Of a stretch of DNA of 64,000 bases, positions 54,473-62,100 are shown one piece after another. Both the position numbers and the translations under genes were made by a program. This DNA is from Rubripirellula amarantea (GTDB taxonomy: Bacteria; Planctomycetota; Planctomycetia; Pirellulales; Pirellulaceae). The notes beneath the pieces were generated by a model, which made no database searches, was not told where the DNA came from, and saw only the letters and a list, made by a program, of their open reading frames with translations. Numbering within the stretch: position 1 is the first letter of the stretch; each line of letters starts with the position of its first letter. The stretch is taken from NCBI RefSeq assembly GCF_007859865.1, contig NZ_SJPI01000003.1, forward strand, positions 186,001 to 250,000. The letters are read 5' to 3'.

Positions 54473-56526
54473 ACGGATTTACGGGAGACCTAAGGCGAGA
54501 CTTAATTTCATGGCCCGATGGAAGTGACAATTCCACTCGGCAAAATCAGATCGTTCACGATGACATCAGCGGGCGATTTGCAAAGATTTCTCAGCGAGTA
54601 TGGAAAGCGATTTCCGAACCTCAGTCCGCACACGACGTCCAATCGAGCGAAGTGGCCGAGGCGATGGAACAGGCCAGGTTCGCGGGCTGGACAAGACAGC
54701 GCATCACAAGCGAGAAGCGTCAATCTTCGCCGCTCTACATTCGGATTCCTTTAATCTCGATCGATGGACTTGCCAAACTACTTGCCATCCGCACCGGATG
54801 GATATTCAGCAAGCCCGCGGCTATTTTTTGGAGGGCGGTGATCACCGTCGCAGTGCTGATGATCGTTTCGAGATTCGATCAACTCACACAATCCCTCGCT
54901 CGACTGCCGATCTTTTTGACGGAAGCGAATGCCTGGACGATCGGTCTCGTTTTCCTTTCCACCAAGTTCATCCACGAGCTAGCTCACGCAACAATGTGTC
55001 GCCGCGTCGGTGCCAGGTGTGGAACATTGGGGGTGCTATTATTGTGTGGGGTTCCCTGTCCGTACTGTGACGTGACCGACGTGTGGCGGGCGCCAAACGC
55101 ACGTGATCGAGTCTCAGTCATGGTCGCAGGAATTTACGTTGAGTTAATCGTCGCCTCATTGGCAACGTTTGTTTGGTGTTTAAGTAGCGACCTATGGATT
55201 CAATTTCACGCGTTGAATGTTGTTATCGTTTGCGGAGTCAGCACACTACTTTTCAATGCAAACCCACTAATGCGATACGACGGCTATTATGTGCTTTCCG
55301 ATTTTCTGAACAGTGTGAACTTGCGTCGAGAATCTCGCCAGTCGTTCGATCGCCTAGTCACTAATCGGCTTTTTCGAAAACCGATGGCAGCGGTATCGTC
55401 GTTTCGAAAACGCGATGTATTCCTCAGTGGATACCACTCCGCATCCGTGGCGTATCGAATTCTCGTGATGATCGCCTTGTCGGCAATGGCAATTGGAATT
55501 GCGGATCACCTTCATTTGCGTTCGTTGGCGATTGCCATGACCTTCGCGTTTTCTTTCATGTTGATCGTACGGATGGTTAAAAAGGCGATGCGACTATTGA
55601 TCGGTTCGGGCACGTGGCAAGGGGTAGCATGGACGCGCCGACTTGGCTTCCTAAGCGTCACGCTTAGCCTATTTGCGGCGTTAATTTTCTTAATCCCCAT
55701 TCCTCGCCAATGCCAATTGCTTGGTCATATCGACGCTCCTTCAGCCGCAAAAGTGTTTCTTCCGGCGGATGGTGTAGTCGATGTCGTCAACGCGGACTTT
55801 GGTGACCGGGTTCGGGAAGGCGAAGAACTCATCCGCGTTCGCGATGATCAAACCAAACTTGACGTGATAGAACTGGAAGGTCACGCTCGCGTAGCTTCAC
55901 TTCGCAGCCAATCGGTACGTTTGTCGTCGCTCGATTCCGCATCACTCAGCGCAACCGAAGCCGTCGGACAGTGGGAGTCTTTGCATGCGGTAGAAACCGC
56001 AATCGAAGCGAACCTTGCTTTCGCGGACCGCCAACTTCAACGGGTGATCGTGCGGTCTCCAACTGCTGGGATCGTGATTCCACCGGCCATCGATTCTGAT
56101 CAATCACCCTCGCGAAACTTGTCGGATTCATCGTTGCAAAGTCTGCGGGGCACTCGCAGTCAAACTGGCATCCCATGGTGTCGCGTCACTAAAGAAGGCA
56201 AACTGTTTGCGGTGCTTGAAGCCAATGCGGTCTATCGACGTGAATTGAGCGAAGGAACGCTGCTGCGAATCAACGAATCGCAGAGGCCTGATAAAGTCTA
56301 CACTGCAAAAATCGTGTCGATTTCTGCGATCCGTCGTGATGATCATGCTGTCACGCGACAGGCCTCGTTTCGTGTGCTGTGCGAAATACCGACGACGATT
56401 GGCGATGCCAATCTAGATGCCGATTTTCTCTCTCGGATTGGTGGATCGTGCGTAGCCGTCGCCGATCTACCGGGCAGAACACTCGTCGCAAGTGCGAAAG
56501 AGTCATTGCGAGAGTGGCTCCGATGA
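54469..56526 (+). CDS. M50 intramembrane zinc metalloprotease fused to HlyD-like domain
   Basis: Site-2-type proteases cut membrane-bound substrates. The protein has 685 residues. The active site is FIHELAHATMCRR (His169, Glu170, His173), and the third ligand region is NPLMRYDGYYVLSD (265-278), typical of the 'putative peptide zinc metalloprotease' group. Eight or so membrane segments span 110-420. A CxPCPYC cluster (CGVPCPYCDVTD, 193-204) sits between. The C-terminal ~240 residues are a HlyD-like adaptor half (FLPADGVVDVVNADFGDRVR and GEELIRVRDDQTK, then IVRSPTAGIVIPP). The gene overlaps both neighbours by ATGA. Peptide processing before export is likely but the substrate is unknown. Confidence 0.82.
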   Translation: MNGFTGDLRRDLISWPDGSDNSTRQNQIVHDDISGRFAKISQRVWKAISEPQSAHDVQSSEVAEAMEQARFAGWTRQRITSEKRQSSPLYIRIPLISIDGLAKLLAIRTGWIFSKPAAIFWRAVITVAVLMIVSRFDQLTQSLARLPIFLTEANAWTIGLVFLSTKFIHELAHATMCRRVGARCGTLGVLLLCGVPCPYCDVTDVWRAPNARDRVSVMVAGIYVELIVASLATFVWCLSSDLWIQFHALNVVIVCGVSTLLFNANPLMRYDGYYVLSDFLNSVNLRRESRQSFDRLVTNRLFRKPMAAVSSFRKRDVFLSGYHSASVAYRILVMIALSAMAIGIADHLHLRSLAIAMTFAFSFMLIVRMVKKAMRLLIGSGTWQGVAWTRRLGFLSVTLSLFAALIFLIPIPRQCQLLGHIDAPSAAKVFLPADGVVDVVNADFGDRVREGEELIRVRDDQTKLDVIELEGHARVASLRSQSVRLSSLDSASLSATEAVGQWESLHAVETAIEANLAFADRQLQRVIVRSPTAGIVIPPAIDSDQSPSRNLSDSSLQSLRGTRSQTGIPWCRVTKEGKLFAVLEANAVYRRELSEGTLLRINESQRPDKVYTAKIVSISAIRRDDHAVTRQASFRVLCEIPTTIGDANLDADFLSRIGGSCVAVADLPGRTLVASAKESLREWLR

Positions 56527-57110
56527 CTCATTCGCAGCCTCCCAACCGACCGGAACTTCCGCGACCAGACCAGCGGATGGCGGCCATGTTTTTGCTACCT
56601 CCGCATCCTACGTTGCTTCCACTGGAAACGCTGCTCGCCGATTGCGATCAACGGTTCCAGCGCCGAAGCGGCCCCGGAGGACAACACCGTAACAAAACCA
56701 GCAGCGGCGCGTTTCTTACGCATTCGCCGACGGGAATCACCGCCGAGGCAACCGAGCGTCGAAGTCAAGCCGACAATCGGTCCATCGCCTTCCGGCGGCT
56801 TCGATTTCAACTTGCCGTTACGATTCGAACTCCGTCCGTGTTTGACCAAACCGCCAGTGCGATTGAGAACGAGTTACGAAAGAGGTACGAAAACGGAAAC
56901 CTAAAACTTCGGCAGGAGAACGTTGACAAACCTGCCGTGATCGCAATGCTTCTGAACGACCTGCATGCTGCAGGCGGACAGGCCAGCTTAGTCGGTTCAC
57001 GTTGGAATGTATCCGCCTCTGCTATCGTGCAGTGCCTCAAGAGCCACGCACCCGCTTTCGCTTGGCTCAATCAATGTCGCGAACATCACGGACGACGCCC
57101 CCTAAAGTGA
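56523..57110 (+). CDS. GGQ-domain release-factor-like protein (ArfB/RF-1 domain type)
   Basis: GGQ proteins hydrolyse peptidyl-tRNA on ribosomes. The protein has 195 residues. The GGQ motif (52-54) lies in RRSGPGGQHRNKTSSGAFL with the usual HSPTGI following, and the basic helix ATERRSQADNRSIAFRRL. No codon-recognition domain is present, as in ArfB or RF-like rescue proteins, but it is longer than ArfB (~140). The C-terminal 70 residues (DKPAVIAMLLNDLHAAGG onward) are not of the short basic ArfB tail type. The ATG overlaps the M50 stop (ATGA), which ties it to the HlyD/M50 operon. It could be a ribosome-rescue factor. Confidence 0.83.
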   Translation: MTHSQPPNRPELPRPDQRMAAMFLLPPHPTLLPLETLLADCDQRFQRRSGPGGQHRNKTSSGAFLTHSPTGITAEATERRSQADNRSIAFRRLRFQLAVTIRTPSVFDQTASAIENELRKRYENGNLKLRQENVDKPAVIAMLLNDLHAAGGQASLVGSRWNVSASAIVQCLKSHAPAFAWLNQCREHHGRRPLK

Positions 57111-57476
57111 GAGCCAAGACAAAGCTGTCGCCCGTGACAAACTCTCAAAAGAGCCCTCAGCATCTCAGGCTGAGACACATCATCAAGCCAGATTGTTGAA
57201 GCGCGACGATCACATTTCCGCCGAATCGCCGTCCGAAACGGAGATATAACGAATTCTTTACCGAGTGGTACGGCAGTTGCGATCTATTGGAAGCGTTACT
57301 AAGTGTTGCGATAGCTGCTTATTCGACTCGCTAGCCGACACGTCCCGACGGAATCTTATCCGTGCCGTCGGAATCATCAAATGCGTGCCCTGATCTTTAC
57401 GGGGTTCGCATTTTTTTTTGGACTGAACGAACCAGATTAAGCAAACGATAAGGCGTCCCCAGGTTACCAACTACGA
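57111..57476. other. Intergenic region after the release-factor-like gene
   Basis: No supported gene. It contains a clear plus-strand terminator at 57380-57419; nothing else was recognised. Confidence 0.6.
57380..57419 (+). terminator. Intrinsic terminator of the HlyD/M50/release-factor cassette
   Basis: Outer arms AATGCG (57380-57385) and CGCATT (57407-57412) plus an inner CCCTG/CGGGG stem are followed by nine Ts. It lies 270 bp after the last gene. Confidence 0.85.
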
Positions 57477-58943
57477 TTAGGGCCTCTTTCGCGGAACCTT
57501 CTTGGTGCCTGCGTCACGATCAACTTGGGTATCGGAAGTTTCTTTTTCGCGAACGTCTTGCTGATTCTTCCCTTGCTGCGATGCGCCGGCTTCTGCGGAT
57601 CCGATACGGCCTCCTACCACCATGACATCGAGCTCGTCGGTCAGCCGCTGTTCGAGTGACTCTTCGTCGGCGAAACCCAAGTGAACCGATTCCACCAAGC
57701 CATCTTTACCAATCACGACCGTTTGGGGGATCGATTCGACTAGGTAGCCATCGGCGATCTTCCCATCCTTGTCAAGCAGCACATTCATCGACAACCGCTC
57801 CTTCCTGAGGAACTCTCGAACCTCCTCAGTTTCTTCTCCGGTATTGACCGCAAGAAACACGACTCCTTTGTCCGAGTAGCGATCAGCAACCTTCTTAATG
57901 ATGGGCAAAGCGGTCAGACACGGCTCGCACCAAGTCGACCAAAAATCCAATACGACTACACGTCCCTTGAGCAACTTCGAATCGAATCCTTTCTTTCCGA
58001 ACGTTTTGGCAACAAATGCCGGTGCGGGTTTACCTAGCAGCGGGTGGTAGCCTTTCGTGCCAGTGATCTTTTGGAAGTAGTCCTCTAGCGACTCGTATTC
58101 CACCGCGTTCGGTGCTTTCTTGAAGACGAACAAACTGTCTTCGACCTTGCCAGTCATACGCCAAGTGAGAAAGTCGTAGCGAACTTGCGACGAGTAACCG
58201 GCGGGCACATGGACATCTTTGGATGCGATCAACATGGGCGTCAGATCAATCAGCATGCGAAGCGGTTGCGGTTCGTCGCCAGCGGAAATCCATAGATCCC
58301 AAGTCACGTCATCAGCTTGTACCCCATGCAAATGAACAGCGGGGATCTCGCCTCGGAACTTATCCTTGTCCACTAATTCAATCGACTTCATACCACCGAT
58401 CAACGACACCGCAGGATCGCACCCCGCGAAGGACAAGGCCAAAAGTGGTTCGGGATAAGGCCCTATCGGCACCGGCAAATCCGTAATCGCTTCTTGAATC
58501 GACAACTGCTCTGGCAGCGTAAAGTACGCATCCGGCGCCATTGCAGCAACAATCGCCCCTCCATCGCAATACAATCGCGTTCGTTGGTCGGGCTCTTTCA
58601 GGTAAACGGTGAAACTGCCTGGTAATCGAGAAGCAATCTGAAACGTTGATTCGCGGCTATCGACAACTTGTCCCGACAAGACGGAATCCGCCAACATCTC
58701 GACTGTCACACGCGAGACCTTCGCACTGCGAATCGATTCCAGCAAAGGCATCAGAGCACTACGAACTTCCTCGCTTAACTGAAACGTGAATTTATCAGCG
58801 GCGGCTTTCGCCTCGCCCTGGCTTCCGTTCGCTGCTTTATCGGTAGGCTTAACCAATCGAGTTTCGGTCGGATCGTCAGCAAGCAGTCCGACTGTCCAAC
58901 AGGAGACGAGCAAAGACAAGATCGAATAGCGAAGAAATGACAT
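57477..58943 (-). CDS. TlpA-like thioredoxin-fold protein
   Basis: The protein has 488 residues. A signal peptide (LSLLVSCWTVGLLAD) leads to a ~270-residue beta-rich domain of DUF2092-like type (LYCDGGAIVAAMAPDAYFTL, then VRYDFLTWRMTGKV). The C-terminal thioredoxin domain has LLGKPAPAFVAKTFGKKG and FWSTWCEPCLTALP (Cys339 and Cys342, CEPC). The cis-Pro region is ESIPQTVVIGKDGLV. It is periplasmic, probably a thiol:disulfide oxidoreductase or reductase. The tail is polar (QQGKNQQDVREKETS). The giant gene upstream ends 197 bp before it, on the same strand. Confidence 0.88.
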   Translation of the reverse strand: MSFLRYSILSLLVSCWTVGLLADDPTETRLVKPTDKAANGSQGEAKAAADKFTFQLSEEVRSALMPLLESIRSAKVSRVTVEMLADSVLSGQVVDSRESTFQIASRLPGSFTVYLKEPDQRTRLYCDGGAIVAAMAPDAYFTLPEQLSIQEAITDLPVPIGPYPEPLLALSFAGCDPAVSLIGGMKSIELVDKDKFRGEIPAVHLHGVQADDVTWDLWISAGDEPQPLRMLIDLTPMLIASKDVHVPAGYSSQVRYDFLTWRMTGKVEDSLFVFKKAPNAVEYESLEDYFQKITGTKGYHPLLGKPAPAFVAKTFGKKGFDSKLLKGRVVVLDFWSTWCEPCLTALPIIKKVADRYSDKGVVFLAVNTGEETEEVREFLRKERLSMNVLLDKDGKIADGYLVESIPQTVVIGKDGLVESVHLGFADEESLEQRLTDELDVMVVGGRIGSAEAGASQQGKNQQDVREKETSDTQVDRDAGTKKVPRKRP

Positions 58944-59140
58944 AGAACCGATAGCAAGAATAAGTTGGGAGTCTGTCGTTCTGGCGAAGAGTCAAACCAT
59001 GATAAGTACAATCCCCAAGTCGTGCTACAGACCCGATGTCGTTCGACGACCGATCAACAGCTTAGAACAACGACTGCGCATCGCGAGCGAAGTCATGTTG
59101 CGGACGCGCCGAAGTCACTTCGAATCTCGCTGGAAGACCG

Positions 59141-62100
59141 TCAAATCCACCGCGACAATCGGGGATTTCGTTTTGCCTTCGTCGGAAAAATTGGCATCGA
59201 AAGCGCAACCAGCACCAAAGCCGCTGCAACGTAGGGCGGCGCAACGAAAAACGAAAGCATGCCGAGAACGCCCAGCCAAAAGACCGGGTGGACGATGATC
59301 GGTCGCAGATACGACGACAAGGGCCGGCAACAAAACATCAAACCAAACACAAGAATTAACGTGATCACTTTGGTGATCAATCGTCGCACGCGACGGTCGT
59401 TGAACGTGCTGGTGTCAACCGACAACCCGTGGTTCGTTGCGGCAACCAATTCGACATTGACGAGCTGAAACCCATCTAATCCAGAGACAGGCAGCAACGC
59501 ATTGTCTCGAGCCACATAGCCGGGCAAATACTGACTGGCGTAGACTGCCATTCGCTGGTCAAGTCGATCCCAGTACTGAGACTGCAATTCGGGACTGCTG
59601 TCCTTAACAACATCCGTTTCGGACTCCACACTCGGCTGAGCCGATTCGGCCAACGCGTCGATCGCCTGCTCGTCGTCTTGTATCGTCAAGCGAGCAGGAT
59701 GCTGAGCCCCCGCTGAAAGTTCAAGGTAACGATCAAGCCAAGGCGCCAACCAAGACGCCACTTCGCCGCTGGGACGATCCGCGAGAAGATCAACCGCCAT
59801 CTCGACGGATTCGACCACCGAGCGAGCCAACGACACCAATCTTTGCGATTCGCCGCTAGCGGACGACTCTTCAGACACCTGGGTTGGCAAAATTGCCGAA
59901 TCGTTGCCCAGTGCGGGCGTGTAAGTCGACAACCAGTTTTGCGTCACCGGGATATCAACAAGTTCCGGTAATCGGGTAGTGGCCCGCGTCGCATGGGCTT
60001 TCTGTCGGACAAGCACTCGCACCACTTGGGATAGTCGACTTAGCGTCAATGGCACTCGAACCATGACAACGCGTTCGGCGGCGCTGGTCGACTTTGATTC
60101 GGTATATGCTGAACTATTTGCGACGCTGCTGAGGAGCGAGAAGTCGACTGGTTTTCCACCCACCCAAGCGCCCAACATCTCAGCCTCGGCCGGAAGCCGA
60201 ACGTCAATGGATTCACGACTTCCCGGCGACAGGTCCCAGTGCGTCACGACGAAGATAGAATCGCCGCTGGGAAGAATCTGATTGTCTTGTGAAATGGCGA
60301 CAGCGTGAATTCCTGTTTTCGGAAGCGGAGCCAAGTCCACGGCCCAATTACCGCCGATTGCTTGGTAGACGGCCGAATCGCCCGATGAAAGACCGCTAAC
60401 CTCCGCTAGTTGATTGGACGATTCTGAACCGCCATCAGTGGTTGGCATTGAATGTCCAACCGTCCAATGAGCAGGCATTTCGGAAGCTTCGACGCCGCTG
60501 GTTCTCCATTGAATGGGCTCGTTGACCAAGCGTCTAGGAACGTGCAGGTAAGTCGTTCGACGTCCGGCACCTAAGATGTCGATCGTAGGCACTCCGATTC
60601 GCCCATCGTCGTTTTGTTCGAGTTGTCCCGTCAGTTCAATCATCTTGCTGATTTCAACATTCCGATCACACATCACTCGCAACAATTGCACCGACGCGTC
60701 CGTTGAGGCCTGTTGAGACCATGTCGCACTGGGCGAAATACTCAAAGACTCGCACCATCGTTTTGGAATTTCGATGTCAACAAAATCAGGAATCTTCCCG
60801 CCGGTGAACTTCACTTTCGCGGACACTTGCCAGCGACCAGAATCACGCGATAAAGAGATCAGTTGCTCTGAACTAAACCGTGTCGACTTGGGACGCACAT
60901 TGAGTTGACCACTCCAAAGCTTGGTGCGATCGATCTTGTTGACATTCGCGTCGATATATTCTTGAACTTGATCAGGTGGCAATACCCAAGTGGCAACGTG
61001 CAACAGTCCTTTGGAAAGATCACGAACATCCACCGCTTCGTCGGTCGGAGTTAAGCCCAACAGCGGGCGGACCACTTCGACATCACAAGTTCGATCGCGA
61101 GTAATCGCGTACACTTCACTTCGCACGATTCCGGATGACAAAGCGCTGGCCACTTCAGATGTTAAATCACTAGCTTGGATGCTGTAGGTCGGTGGAACAA
61201 ATCGTTTGCTTGACGGCAGACTCGCCATACCTACAACTTGAACTCGGACCATTCGCCCTTCTGCAAAGTCGCCAATGCGAACGGATTGCTGGTTTTCAAC
61301 CTTCACACCTGGCGTTAATACTTTTTTACCGTCGACAATAACGTCAAACAGCTCAACCCGCGGTGGCACAGTCAATGTGTATCGCTTTGCCGCATTACCC
61401 TGAGTGTTGATCGTTGCATCGTAAGTTAATTCCAGTTGCTGATCCGTCACGTGAAGTCGTTGGACCGCATCAACTTGAACAAGTGCAGGGCGACTTAGGG
61501 TAATCACCGGAGTAGGCATTTCAGAAACTGCCACGACAGCGCGATCTATTCGCCCGCGGTACCCTGACCAACGGACCAAAAACTGATCCACCGAAAGCGG
61601 TTCAGTCAAATCGCCGTTCGAGACACTCATTTGCAAAGGCTCGGTGCAATGCATCGCAACCCATGCAGGTGCGTTTTCGCCGAGTGCTGCTGCGATCACT
61701 TCAGGAATGCTGATGGACTGCGACCAATTGCTATTGGTCATCGGATCCGAAACCGATTGATCCGTATCCATCGCTGACGTACCGACTGGAACCGTCCAAA
61801 GCAGGTGAACGGGGCCAGGATTATTGCGAACGCTGCTTACGGTCATCAAACGTCGGTTAGGTGCATACAATTCGGACGACACGAATTGCCAGTTGCTCGA
61901 AGTCATCAGCGGCATTTGCGAGTCGCGAATTACAAACTCAAACGATTCGCCAGAACCGACTGGCAAAGGTGGTTCAACCTCGCAATCGATTGACACTCGC
62001 TCCTGCCCCGCTGAAATCCAATAACGTCGTTGAAGGGCTTTGACATTTGCATCCCCGTTGGTACGACCATCAATTCGATAATCAACGATCAATTCGCCCG

